From an uncultured Bacteroidales bacterium (lineage in GTDB: Bacteria > Bacteroidota > Bacteroidia > Bacteroidales > Paludibacteraceae): a stretch of 64,000 bases of DNA. Position numbers and translations under genes: made by a program. The notes under the pieces were generated by a model. It was not told the DNA's origin. It saw nothing but the letters and a program-made list of their open reading frames with translations, and made no database searches. The stretch covers positions 124,001 to 188,000 of the forward strand of contig CACZVM010000003.1 of NCBI GenBank assembly GCA_902784585.1. Reading direction: 5' to 3'. Shown here piece after piece: positions 50,762 to 60,341 of the stretch (the first letter of the stretch is position 1; each line of letters opens with the position of its first letter).

Positions 50762-53312
50762 CATCATAGTGCTATCAGCACTGGTAATGAGCACCTACGC
50801 GGCTCAAGTGACAGGTAAGGTGATTGACTACGGCACCAAGCAGCCGATTGATTTCGCCAATGTGAGTGTGCTCAAGTCCAATGAGCAGGCTCCTATAGGC
50901 GGTACGATCACCGATGCGGCAGGTGGTTTCAGTCTTGAACTGAAAGACGGACAATATACGGTGGTGGTATCGTTCATTGGTTACAGCGAGCAGAAACGAG
51001 AGATCATAGTAGCCGGGAAAGACGTGAACATGGGGCGTATCCAACTCAAGGAAGATGCCCATCAACTGCAGGACGTAGAAGTAGTGGGACAAGGATCGTC
51101 AATGCGCTTCGAATTGGACAAGAAGGTGTTCACAGTTGATCAGAACATAGCATCGGCAGGTGCCAGCGTGACGGATGTGCTGGAGAATATACCGTCGGTG
51201 GATGTGGATCAGGAAGGCAATATATCGCTGCGTAACTCGGAGGATGTAGAGATCTGGATCAACGGCAAGCCGGCGGGACTTAATAGTGAAAACCGCGGAC
51301 AAGTGCTGCAACAAATGCCGGCAGGAACGATTGAGAAAATAGAGTTGATCACCAATCCGAGTGCAAAGTTCTCACCGGAAGGCACATCAGGTATCATCAA
51401 CCTGGTGATGAAAAAAGACCGCAAAGCAGGCTTCTACGGATCGGTGCAGGCCGGCCTGGACTATTCGCTGGCAGCACCGTGGAACGTTCCCCCAGGAGCG
51501 AACCTCGGCTTTAACATCAACTTCAATGCCGGTCCGGTGGACGGTTACTTCAACGTGGGTTATCGCTATCATATCAGCAACGGAGGCAGCAAGACCGATC
51601 GTTACAACCTGGGCAATAACCCGGGTTCGAAAGAACTGGACTCAACGCTGATTGAGAGTCACCTAACGCAAGAAGGACAGCAGACGCATCGAGGTGGAGG
51701 TATGTTTGCCCGTGCCGGCCTCAATTTCCGCCTGGCGGAACACTCCACCCTGGGAGTATCAGGTTTTGGGATGGTGAGTGAGCCAAATGTGTTTAAGATG
51801 AGCAACTCCAACCATCGCACCTATCTAATGACGCTGCCTGACGGTACAGTGGTGCGCGACTATACGCGCGATCAAAGCAGCATTGGTTCGCACCCCGGAG
51901 GAAATGTCACCTTGGACTACACCTTTAAGTTGGACAACCACCAGTTGATGCTTAGCGGGACATACAACAACTTCGGTTTTAACATGCAGACCGATTACGC
52001 TCAGGCGGAGAACGGGGACACCACCTATCAGGATCAGAGTAGTAACAGCAAGGATCAAGGCATTGAAATCAAAGCAGACTACGAATGGAAGCCGACACCG
52101 CAAAGTCGTCTGGAAGCCGGTTACGACTATACACGCAACTGGAGTAAGAGCAATGCGGATGCGCACAACAACTATGCAGATGGTTCGCATATCGGTGAGT
52201 TGTACCCATACTTTGCTGACTTCCACGGCCTGACACAAAACCATGCGCTTTATATCACGTACGGCAATCGGTTCTGGGATAGATTGTCTATACAAGTTGG
52301 TCTGCGTGGCGAATACTACATGCGTCATCTGGAGTCCTATTACAAGGATAATAACGGCAATATACAAGACTCGTATGCTGGCATGGAGGGAAAGAAAGAT
52401 ACCGCTTATTTCCAGGTTTTTCCTAGTGCATACATCAGTTATGATTTCGGAAACGGCCATGAGTTACAACTCAACTATACCCGCCGTGTGAACCGTCCGT
52501 GGGGACACCAGATCAATCCGCGCATGGACTTCAGCGACTCCACCAACATCAGTTACGGTAACGTTGACTTGCTACCTGCCTACTCCAACAACCTGGAACT
52601 GAATTACCTCAAGACCTGGGAACGACATACGCTCTCCGCAGGTGTTTTCTGGAAATATCGTGAAGGTGCGGTGCAAAATGTGAAGTACATGGACACAACC
52701 GATCTGACCAACCCAGTGATGAAGAATACATATTTCAATGTATCCACTCGTCAGGAATTGGGTGTAGAAGTTGTGGCAAAGAACCGTCTGTTCGGTGAAC
52801 TGTTGCAACTGACCACCAGTGCCAACTTCTACTGGAACAATATTGCGGCCGTCGATCAGACGCTGAACCACCAAGGTCAGTCCATCCACATCGATCTTCC
52901 CCAGCAGAACATCTTCGCAGCTTCGGTTCGCCTGAACGCACAATTTATGTTCACCAAAAATTTCAGCGGTCAGATCAGTGCCCGCTACCGCTCTCCGCGC
53001 GTGGTGGCTCAGGGTACAACCAGTCACAGTTACTCAATCGACTTGGGTTTGCGCCATACGTTCCTCAACAAGCAGTTGGCATTGGCACTCAACGTGCGTG
53101 ACCTGCTGGACAGTCGTGCACGACGCAATACTACGTGGGGAGACGGTTTCTGGCAATTCAGTGAGAACCGCTGGCATAGCCGTTCCATCAGTCTGACACT
53201 GACTTATAACTTCGGTAACCAGCAAGGCCGTAAACGCGGCCGTCCGGATAATGACATGAGCGGAGGCGGTGATGACTTTGACGATAGCGGAAACAGTAAT
53301 ACAGATTATTAA
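50745..53312 (+). CDS. Outer-membrane receptor with carboxypeptidase-regulatory domain
   Basis: 855 residues. The signal peptide ([16 protein letters not shown]) precedes a CarboxypepD_reg domain (residues about 22-105: GKVIDYGTKQPIDFANVSVL, VVSFIGYSEQKREI), a plug (about 120-220: ENIPSVDVDQEGNISLRNS, EDVEIWINGKPAGL, PSAKFSPEGTSGIINLVMKK) and an OMP_b-brl_3-type barrel to about 830. The end is a Gly/Asp-rich tail (GGDDFDDSGNSNTDY) beyond the barrel, which is unusual as barrels normally end in an aromatic residue. No TonB box is evident. The substrate is unknown. porT follows 5 bp after the stop. Confidence 0.9.
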   Translation: MKKIVSIIVLSALVMSTYAAQVTGKVIDYGTKQPIDFANVSVLKSNEQAPIGGTITDAAGGFSLELKDGQYTVVVSFIGYSEQKREIIVAGKDVNMGRIQLKEDAHQLQDVEVVGQGSSMRFELDKKVFTVDQNIASAGASVTDVLENIPSVDVDQEGNISLRNSEDVEIWINGKPAGLNSENRGQVLQQMPAGTIEKIELITNPSAKFSPEGTSGIINLVMKKDRKAGFYGSVQAGLDYSLAAPWNVPPGANLGFNINFNAGPVDGYFNVGYRYHISNGGSKTDRYNLGNNPGSKELDSTLIESHLTQEGQQTHRGGGMFARAGLNFRLAEHSTLGVSGFGMVSEPNVFKMSNSNHRTYLMTLPDGTVVRDYTRDQSSIGSHPGGNVTLDYTFKLDNHQLMLSGTYNNFGFNMQTDYAQAENGDTTYQDQSSNSKDQGIEIKADYEWKPTPQSRLEAGYDYTRNWSKSNADAHNNYADGSHIGELYPYFADFHGLTQNHALYITYGNRFWDRLSIQVGLRGEYYMRHLESYYKDNNGNIQDSYAGMEGKKDTAYFQVFPSAYISYDFGNGHELQLNYTRRVNRPWGHQINPRMDFSDSTNISYGNVDLLPAYSNNLELNYLKTWERHTLSAGVFWKYREGAVQNVKYMDTTDLTNPVMKNTYFNVSTRQELGVEVVAKNRLFGELLQLTTSANFYWNNIAAVDQTLNHQGQSIHIDLPQQNIFAASVRLNAQFMFTKNFSGQISARYRSPRVVAQGTTSHSYSIDLGLRHTFLNKQLALALNVRDLLDSRARRNTTWGDGFWQFSENRWHSRSISLTLTYNFGNQQGRKRGRPDNDMSGGGDDFDDSGNSNTDY

Positions 53313-53317
53313 CAGCC

Positions 53318-54061
53318 TTGAAAAGAAAGAGTATATATAGCCTATTGGCGGTTCTGTTGTTTACGCCCAGTCTGCTGCATGCACAACGGGCAATGAACCG
53401 TCCGTATGTGGACGATAAGATCATCCATTTCGGTTTTCAGTTGGGGGTGAACTTCTCCACTTTCAGTGTGACCGATTCTGAACTGCCTATTCTGAACGAA
53501 CTGACTGGCAAGACAGAAATCTATCACGCCAGTGTGAGTACACTGATGCCAGGTTTCCACGTGGGTTTTATCAGTGATCTGCGTTTGTGCAAATATCTAA
53601 ACCTTCGTTTTTGTCCGGGTATGCAATTTAGCAGTCGTACTCTCAGTTACAAGACTGAGTCGGGCGCAAAGGTAGAAGGTACACCGGGCAACGGATCGAA
53701 GGTGGATGTGCTGGCTATACCCATTTATCTGCCGCTGTACCTGAAGTGGTCGGCTGCGCGTGAGGGGAACTACCGTCCTTATGTGATTGCTGGTGGTGGC
53801 GTGAGTTTCAATGTGAGCCGCGACCACGAGAAGCCAATACTATTGAACCTGACAGACTATTTCTGTGAAATAGGATTCGGTGTGGATCTGTATTTTCAGT
53901 GGTTTAAGTTCTGTCCGGAGATTACCTATCGCATCGGCTTTGCCAATCAACTATGTCCCGTGGAAGGTCGTATGGAACTGGCACCACAAGACGCTTTTTA
54001 CACCAACGCCATCAGTCGGTTGAGTAACCACTGTATATGTCTGACTTTTAACTTCGAATAA
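53318..54061 (+). CDS. porT: T9SS outer-membrane protein PorT
   Basis: A 247-residue barrel protein read from TTG. It has a signal peptide (YSLLAVLLFTPSLLHA), then RPYVDDKIIHFGFQLGVNFS, LMPGFHVGFISDLRLCKYLN and LRFCPGMQFSSRT, which is the PorT/SprT signature, and ends in a strand with terminal aromatic residue (CLTFNFE). PorT (SprT) is an eight-stranded outer-membrane barrel needed for type IX secretion. The stop and the next ATG overlap (TAATG), placing it in an operon with a lipoprotein and ribF. Confidence 0.92.
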   Translation: MKRKSIYSLLAVLLFTPSLLHAQRAMNRPYVDDKIIHFGFQLGVNFSTFSVTDSELPILNELTGKTEIYHASVSTLMPGFHVGFISDLRLCKYLNLRFCPGMQFSSRTLSYKTESGAKVEGTPGNGSKVDVLAIPIYLPLYLKWSAAREGNYRPYVIAGGGVSFNVSRDHEKPILLNLTDYFCEIGFGVDLYFQWFKFCPEITYRIGFANQLCPVEGRMELAPQDAFYTNAISRLSNHCICLTFNFE

Positions 54062-55497
54062 TGCGCAAATTCCTCCTTTTTATAGTATTAGCATGCTTAT
54101 TCGTCGGTTGTAGTCAATATAGAGTGACTGACGATCCCACTTGCATACTGCAGTTCTCACACGACACCCTGCGATTTGATACAGTATTTACCGAGCAAGG
54201 CAGTGCCACCTTGCAGTTGATGGTCTACAACCGCAATGCGCAAGCGCTCCTGATTGATCGTGTGACGCTTGCGGAAGGCACGGCTTTTCGCGTAAATGTG
54301 GATGGCGAGCAACAACTGGAGCACCTGACTCATCTGCAGTTGGATGGAGGTGACAGTCTGTTTGTGTTCGTGCGTGTCGACATTGATCCTACCCATCAGA
54401 ACACTCCCGTATTGGTGAGTGATAAACTCTCATTCCATATGACGACTGGCCGCACGCAAGAGGTGACCCTTGAGGCTTGGGGGCAAGACGTGACGCGCTT
54501 GGGAAAGCAAGGCGAAAAGCAATATTTAGCAAATGCCCACTTTACCGCAGACAAGCCCTATTTGATTACCGATACGCTGATCATACAAGGCGATCTGACG
54601 ATAGATGCCGGCGCTACGCTATATATGCACAACGGTGCTTGTCTGTACGCATTGGGGAATGTGACGGCCGAAGGTACGCAGGTTGCCCCCGTAGTGATAT
54701 GTGGTGATCGGCTTGATCGCCTGTTTGACAGTGTACCCTATCGATATGCTTCGGGCAGCTGGAACGGTATCTACCTGATAACAGAGCAAGCCAATGTGCA
54801 ATATCAGCTGTCATATGTAGATATATTGTCCGGCAATATTGGTTTATATTGCTACAGTGAACGCAACGAGGATCTACCGCAACTGCGTATGGACGGCTGT
54901 CGCATTCATAACCATGCCCTCTACGGACTCGTGCTGATACACACAGACGCATTGATTACCAATTCGGAGATTAGCAACTGTGCGTCTTACTGCGTGTATT
55001 GTTCGGGAGGAATGCATGAGTTTGTGCATTCTACCGTGGCCTCCTACTACGGCTACACCAACATTCGCATTCAGGCAACACCAAAAGAGGACGCAGCGGC
55101 AGTGTTTATTGATAATCTAAGCAAGACCAAACCCGCAACCAACACTTCATTCTACAATAGTATCATCACGGGTTGGTTGCCTAATCAACTGGTTGTGGCC
55201 ACGCCTTTCGATCAGTATTATCCAGGCACCTTCCTTGGCAACTATCTCAAAACGGACACGCTGGCTTTGCCACACGCTGCGGAAAACACCTATTGGCAAG
55301 CAACCGATACCGCTGAGGTATTTCGCAACACGTTCTATCGTTACAAGGAATACGTCTATTATAATTTTCAACTCGATTCGATGAGTCCGGCCATCGGTAT
55401 TGCGGATAGTCTGACAGCCCAACTTTATCCTACAGACCGTCTGGGCGTATCCAGGCAGAACGTCCGCCCTGATGCAGGCTGCTACCAGCATGAGTAA
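54061..55497 (+). CDS. Lipoprotein with right-handed beta-helix-type repeats
   Basis: A 478-residue protein. The lipobox is LFVGC at residue 17. An N-terminal Ig-like domain (about 20-150: ILQFSHDTLRFDTVFTEQGS) is followed by parallel beta-helix-like repeats (about 165-400: LIIQGDLTIDAGATLYMHNG, LRMDGCRIHNHALYGLVLIH, ALITNSEISNCASYCVYCSG). The family commonly sits near porT and ribF in Bacteroidales as I recall it. It may bind or process surface polysaccharide, but no catalytic residues can be named. Its last codons overlap ribF. Confidence 0.83.
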   Translation: MRKFLLFIVLACLFVGCSQYRVTDDPTCILQFSHDTLRFDTVFTEQGSATLQLMVYNRNAQALLIDRVTLAEGTAFRVNVDGEQQLEHLTHLQLDGGDSLFVFVRVDIDPTHQNTPVLVSDKLSFHMTTGRTQEVTLEAWGQDVTRLGKQGEKQYLANAHFTADKPYLITDTLIIQGDLTIDAGATLYMHNGACLYALGNVTAEGTQVAPVVICGDRLDRLFDSVPYRYASGSWNGIYLITEQANVQYQLSYVDILSGNIGLYCYSERNEDLPQLRMDGCRIHNHALYGLVLIHTDALITNSEISNCASYCVYCSGGMHEFVHSTVASYYGYTNIRIQATPKEDAAAVFIDNLSKTKPATNTSFYNSIITGWLPNQLVVATPFDQYYPGTFLGNYLKTDTLALPHAAENTYWQATDTAEVFRNTFYRYKEYVYYNFQLDSMSPAIGIADSLTAQLYPTDRLGVSRQNVRPDAGCYQHE

Positions 55498-56365
55498 GAT
55501 TGCCACTATAGGATTCTTCGATGGTGTCCACCTTGGCCATCGTTATTTGTTTGATCAATTACGAAAACTCGCTCAGATGCGCGGATTAGCACCGATGATC
55601 ATTACCTTCCGTCAGCACCCGAGAGCGGTTTTGTACCCTTCTTTTCAACCTGAGTTGATTACTCCCACCGACGAACGCATCGCTCTGATAGAAGCATCCA
55701 GCGGCATAACGCCTGAGGTAATCGATTTTGCCTCTATACACACCCTTACTGCAGCGGCTTTTATGCACAAGCTGCATCAAGATGAACAGGTGACTGCTCT
55801 GTTGATGGGTTATGACCATCGATTCGGCAGTGACCGACTGCGTACGCAGGAGCAGTACCGGCGTGTTGGCATAAAGGAAGGCATCGACGTGCTGACACTG
55901 AACGAGTATACTGACGCATCGCAACATATCTCTTCTACTGAGATCCGCCACGCCTTGACACAAGGCGACATCCATCAAGCCAATGCCCTGCTGGGCCGCC
56001 CCTACTCGCTATCCGGCTATATTGAACACGGAAATGCCATCGGGAGAACAATCGGTTTTCCAACGGCAAACATCCACCCGGATGAGCACCTACAACTCAT
56101 CCCGCTGTCCGGAGTTTACCAAGTGCAGGTACTATTGCCATGCTATGAGCAACCATTGAAAGGCATACTCAATATTGGCACGAATCCCACAGTAGGTAAT
56201 ACCCGTGAGACTATAGAACTGCATATCCCAGACTGGACAGGTGATTTATACGGTCAACATCTCACTGTATTATTTGAGCGGCGCATTCGCGAAGAGCGTA
56301 GTTTTGGTTCTTTGGATGATCTTCGGAGGCAAATCAGTGAAGATATAAAGATCTTCCATACCTAA
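55490..56365 (+). CDS. ribF: Bifunctional riboflavin kinase/FMN adenylyltransferase
   Basis: About 291 residues from MSKIATIGFFDGVHLGHRYL, chosen because this ATG opens the family N-terminus; one six codons earlier is less likely. The adenylyltransferase half has GFFDGVHLGH (HxGH) and the closing SSTEIRHAL. The kinase half has IGRTIGFPTANIHPD, GILNIGTNPTVG and ETIELHIPDWTGDLYG with the catalytic Glu. It makes FMN and FAD from riboflavin and ATP. Confidence 0.96.
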   Translation: MSKIATIGFFDGVHLGHRYLFDQLRKLAQMRGLAPMIITFRQHPRAVLYPSFQPELITPTDERIALIEASSGITPEVIDFASIHTLTAAAFMHKLHQDEQVTALLMGYDHRFGSDRLRTQEQYRRVGIKEGIDVLTLNEYTDASQHISSTEIRHALTQGDIHQANALLGRPYSLSGYIEHGNAIGRTIGFPTANIHPDEHLQLIPLSGVYQVQVLLPCYEQPLKGILNIGTNPTVGNTRETIELHIPDWTGDLYGQHLTVLFERRIREERSFGSLDDLRRQISEDIKIFHT

Positions 56366-56379
56366 CCCACAGATTCTGT

Positions 56380-57669
56380 ATGTATAATCCATATATCCTC
56401 CCTCCACACCCCATTGCACAGAAAGCGGCAGAAGAGGTGATGGTGCGCGTACGTGAGTACATGCGCATGCATCCGGAGAGTGAACTGCATCGACAAGGAA
56501 AGATGTTTGGTGTGCTGGTATATACGGATGGTACTTCAGATGAGACGCATACCATTGCTGCTTTCTCTGCCATGCTGGATGGTAGTTATTTTCTTGAGGG
56601 GTATGTGCCGCCCGTCTATGCTCCATCCGCCATGCCAATCGGGAAGGACAAATTGGAATCGCAGCGACTGCAACGCCTGTTGTTTGCAGAGTACAACCTG
56701 CTAAACAAAGAGGGAGAGAAGAAAAACCTATTGGATATCTTCGCTGCAGAGAAACATATCATACCTGCCGAAGATTGGTTTGCCTCCCGACGGAAAACCA
56801 GTGAGAGCCTGCCGCCGTCCGGTGCAGGTGAGTGCTGCGCCCCAAAACTACTGCAGTACGCTTTTTCCCATCACTGGCAACCGATGGCCTTGGCTGAATT
56901 CTGGATGGGAGCTCCACCTAAAAATGAATTGCGCCGTGAGGGCTGTTTCTATCAGCCATGTTCGGGTAAATGCCGTCCCATTCTACGCTGGATGTTAGGA
57001 GACGCCTTCCTCCCCACTCTGTCGTCATACCCTCTAGATCCGATAGAAACAATTTTTGAAGACGAATGGTTGATGGTCATCAACAAGCCAGCCGGTATTC
57101 TTTCTGTGCCGGGCAAGACAGGAGTGGTATGCGTGGCAGATATATTGTCGGAGCGGGGAACAAAAGATATACTGCTAGCAGCCCATCGCTTAGATCAAGA
57201 CACAAGTGGTCTGCTGGTGCTGGCCAAGACGCCGGAGGTGTATCGCACCCTACAGGCATATTTTCAACGGCGCGATATCCTCAAACGTTACGAGGCCGTT
57301 GTGAAAGGAGCAGACATGGCAGGAATGAAGGATGAAGGGATGATTGACCTTCCCTTGCTGCCAGATCCACTCGATAGACCCCGGCAAATGGTCCATCGCG
57401 AGCACGGAAAGCCCGCAGAGACCGACTATCATGTACGTGAACGCCGTGCAGACGGTTCCGCACTCGTGGATTTCTTTCCCCGCACCGGGCGTACCCATCA
57501 GTTGCGCATCCATGCTGCTCATCCGGAAGGACTGAATGCACCTATCGTTGGCGACCGGTTGTATGGCGGTGCGCCGCACCTGCGCTTGTTGCTACACGCG
57601 GCTGAGATTCGTTTTATGCATCCGGTAACCAAAGAGGAGATGCATTTCTGCATCCCCTCCGGTTTCTAA
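56380..57669 (+). CDS. RluA-family pseudouridine synthase with N-terminal extension
   Basis: 429 residues. The C-terminal half (about 215-429) is an RluA-type catalytic domain: DEWLMVINKPAGILSVPGKT, the active-site AHRLDQDTSGLLVLAKTPEV with its Asp, and FPRTGRTHQLRIHAAHPEGL. The N-terminal half (1-205) is not the usual S4 domain. It holds GVLVYTDGTSDETHTIAAFS, and a Cys-bearing GECCAPKLLQYAFSHHWQPM and CFYQPCSGKCRPIL, which resembles a deaminase-like or zinc-ribbon fold seen in some Bacteroidota relatives. The RNA target is unknown. It converges on the Wzc-like gene with overlapping stops. Confidence 0.9.
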   Translation: MYNPYILPPHPIAQKAAEEVMVRVREYMRMHPESELHRQGKMFGVLVYTDGTSDETHTIAAFSAMLDGSYFLEGYVPPVYAPSAMPIGKDKLESQRLQRLLFAEYNLLNKEGEKKNLLDIFAAEKHIIPAEDWFASRRKTSESLPPSGAGECCAPKLLQYAFSHHWQPMALAEFWMGAPPKNELRREGCFYQPCSGKCRPILRWMLGDAFLPTLSSYPLDPIETIFEDEWLMVINKPAGILSVPGKTGVVCVADILSERGTKDILLAAHRLDQDTSGLLVLAKTPEVYRTLQAYFQRRDILKRYEAVVKGADMAGMKDEGMIDLPLLPDPLDRPRQMVHREHGKPAETDYHVRERRADGSALVDFFPRTGRTHQLRIHAAHPEGLNAPIVGDRLYGGAPHLRLLLHAAEIRFMHPVTKEEMHFCIPSGF

Positions 57670-60338
57670 GCATTCGTGGTTGACTTTGGTGTCTTTGTTT
57701 GCTCTGTCGACTCTTCATCATCCTCTTCGTGATGATAATAGTAGTAGGAGCGGTAGGCATTGTCGTCCTTGACCAGTTTGCCGTACAGTTTACCATACAG
57801 TTTGCCGTAACGACTGCTACCTTTGCGTCCACCGTAACCGTAGCCATAGCCGCCGTAGCCGCCATAACCAAGGTGACCGTAACCGTAACCGCCATAACCA
57901 CCGTAACCGTAACCGTAACCCGAGCCATACGAGTGACGGCCTTCGGTCGGAATATCCGATAGAATCAACTGCACCTTCTCTGAGTTCTCTACCACTTCGG
58001 TCATCTGATCCAAGGTCTGCTTGCAGAACGATTTATTGGTCAGCATACAACGGATGACGTATAGACATATATCACTCTGCTCAATCAAGGCATAAGCATC
58101 CGGTACCAATCCAATAGGCGAAGTATCCATGACGATGAAGTCATATTGCTCGCGCATCTGCTGTACGAACAGCGCCAACTTATCCACATGCACCAACTCA
58201 CCCGGGTTAGGCGGAATCGTACCGGCACGCACAAAGTCGAAGCCAAACGGCGTATCTTTCACCAGAATATCTTCCAATTCGCAATCGCCGATGAGGTAGT
58301 TGGACATACCATTACCGTTCTCCAGGCCCAACTTCGTGTGAATATTCGGTTTACGGAGGTCGAAGTCTATCAGTAGCGTCTTCTTTCCGGTCATGGCATA
58401 CAAGGCAGCCAAGTTGGTAGAAAGGAATGTTTTACCATCACCGGACTCCGTGGAAGTGATACAAACAACCATTTTGTCCTTGCGACGCAAGATAAACTCA
58501 AGTCGCGTACGAATAGCACGTAGCATCTCTGCATAACTGCATCGAGGCGAAGCACGCACCAGCGTCGGGTTCTGACTTCTTGCATGACGCAAAGTACCGA
58601 TCAGACGGAAGCGACGTAATTTGGTCACATCCTTAGGCGAACGCATCTTATTGTTAAGCAACTCGCTTAATATGATCAATATCGCCGGAATCAGGAATCC
58701 GACAAACAGATATGTGGTTGTCGTCTTCTGCTTGGCTTTCGAATTCATGATCGCCGTCGTACGAGCCTTGTCCATAATGGAGTTGTCCGGCGTATTAGAC
58801 GCTTTCTGGATCTCGGCCTCTGCACGTTTCTGCAGGAAGAAGGTGTAATAGTTGTCGTCAATGCGATAGTTACGCTCGATAGCCACCATCTGCAACTCTT
58901 TCTCCGGCAACTGCTTGATGGCGCGTTCTACCTCACTGTAGCGCTCCTTCAGGTCTTGTTTCTCTATCTCAAGCGATGCACGCATGGAGCTCACTACCTC
59001 TTCGATAGCCGTCTTGACGTTCTCTATATCCTTTGTGAACTTGGCATAATAAACGTTCTTGTCAGTCAACTCTCCGCGTTGGAGACGCAAGTCATTGAGT
59101 TGCTGCACGAGCCCCATCAGCATCGGTTCGTTCAATCCTAATGAGGTAGGAGCAATCACCGCTCCGGTCTCAATATTCTGGTGGATATAATTGATCAGGT
59201 AGTCAAAATAGGTCTCACGCAGACGCAGTTCCATGTTCTTCTGGTCATACTCAGCCACGCGGCTCATCAACTGGCCGGCATAAGAGTTGACATCCACGAA
59301 CTTGTTCTCCTGACGGAAATCCGTCATGGCGCCTTCACTCACCTGCAACGAAGCCTGTAAGGCTTCCAACTGCTCGTTGATGAACTTGATAGAGTTCTCT
59401 GCCACCTCATTCTTTTGCTCCAGGTTCTGCAGAAGATAGATAGCCGCCAACTTGTCGATAAACTCACAATCACGTTGCGGGGTCTCGCTGACCAACGAGA
59501 GGGCCAGTACTGTTGATCCCTCGGTGACAAACGAGAGTTGCAGACGACTCATGAACTCATCCACCAGCGATTCGTGCGTGCGGAAACGGAAGTATATCTT
59601 GCCGCTGTTGACCATCAGTTCGGTTGGCCAGATGACGATGTCGAATAGGTCACAATGCACGGGTTCGCCATAATGGGCATTTACCTCAAGCGGCAGTCCC
59701 TCATCATCAGTGGACGTGATCTGCAAAGAGCCGTCACGACGAAAAGAGACTTGGAACAACGATCCAAAGGCTTTCGGATCAATCCGATGGTGCTCCACCA
59801 GAATAGGTGTCTGACGGTACAATTGACGCGTCTTGAAACGCCCCTGTGTGATATACTCCGTTTCCATAAATGGCAACGAATCCACCACACGACTGATCAA
59901 GTCGTACGAACCCAACATGATCATCTGGTTGTTCACATTCTTCAGGCCGGGGTCTGCCACAAAGCCCTGCATCAACATAGTAGCCGAGCCGCCATAGGTG
60001 CTGCTCTCCTTGATGATGATCGTGCCTTGCGAATAATAGGAAGGAATCCAACGACGATTCTTCAGCATTGCCAGACCTAAGGCAATCGCCAGACCAATCA
60101 CAAACAAGTACCAATAGTGCAAGAAGGTAAACAACCACTCCACCGGATTGAAATTGACTGCGCCTTCCTCCTCCTGATTCTCTTGCTGGGGGTCCTGCTG
60201 ATAATACTGCTGATTGCCCTGGTAATATGCATTATTACCTCCATAATAGGCATTGTTGCCGCCGTAGTAAGCGTTGTTGCCGCCGGGTTGATAATACTGA
60301 TTATTGCCCGAGGCGTAATATTGATTGTTGTTATTCAT
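57666..60338 (-). CDS. Wzc-like polysaccharide co-polymerase and tyrosine autokinase
   Basis: 890 residues. Residues 1-60 are Asn/Gln/Tyr-rich (repeats of NNAYYGG and NQQYY). The first membrane segment is at about 68-90, followed by a Wzz domain, a long periplasmic coiled coil and GNVR region (about 270-525), and the second membrane segment at about 530-552. The cytoplasmic BY-kinase has Walker A SGDGKTFLSTNLA near 630, Walker A' LLIDFDLRKP and VMDTSPIGL. Residues about 800-850 are a Gly/Tyr run (GYGYGGYGGYGYGH), and the tail has the Tyr cluster SYYYYHH, the usual autophosphorylation site. It controls chain length and export of capsule or exopolysaccharide with the two Wza-like proteins next to it. 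Confidence 0.93.
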   Translation of the reverse strand: MNNNNQYYASGNNQYYQPGGNNAYYGGNNAYYGGNNAYYQGNQQYYQQDPQQENQEEEGAVNFNPVEWLFTFLHYWYLFVIGLAIALGLAMLKNRRWIPSYYSQGTIIIKESSTYGGSATMLMQGFVADPGLKNVNNQMIMLGSYDLISRVVDSLPFMETEYITQGRFKTRQLYRQTPILVEHHRIDPKAFGSLFQVSFRRDGSLQITSTDDEGLPLEVNAHYGEPVHCDLFDIVIWPTELMVNSGKIYFRFRTHESLVDEFMSRLQLSFVTEGSTVLALSLVSETPQRDCEFIDKLAAIYLLQNLEQKNEVAENSIKFINEQLEALQASLQVSEGAMTDFRQENKFVDVNSYAGQLMSRVAEYDQKNMELRLRETYFDYLINYIHQNIETGAVIAPTSLGLNEPMLMGLVQQLNDLRLQRGELTDKNVYYAKFTKDIENVKTAIEEVVSSMRASLEIEKQDLKERYSEVERAIKQLPEKELQMVAIERNYRIDDNYYTFFLQKRAEAEIQKASNTPDNSIMDKARTTAIMNSKAKQKTTTTYLFVGFLIPAILIILSELLNNKMRSPKDVTKLRRFRLIGTLRHARSQNPTLVRASPRCSYAEMLRAIRTRLEFILRRKDKMVVCITSTESGDGKTFLSTNLAALYAMTGKKTLLIDFDLRKPNIHTKLGLENGNGMSNYLIGDCELEDILVKDTPFGFDFVRAGTIPPNPGELVHVDKLALFVQQMREQYDFIVMDTSPIGLVPDAYALIEQSDICLYVIRCMLTNKSFCKQTLDQMTEVVENSEKVQLILSDIPTEGRHSYGSGYGYGYGGYGGYGYGHLGYGGYGGYGYGYGGRKGSSRYGKLYGKLYGKLVKDDNAYRSYYYYHHEEDDEESTEQTKTPKSTTNA

Positions 60339-60341
60339 AGT

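Noticed and set aside
56380-57000. Separate deaminase gene fused to the pseudouridine synthase by error
   Set aside because: The frame is continuous with no stop or frameshift, and N-terminally extended RluA relatives are known in Bacteroidota.
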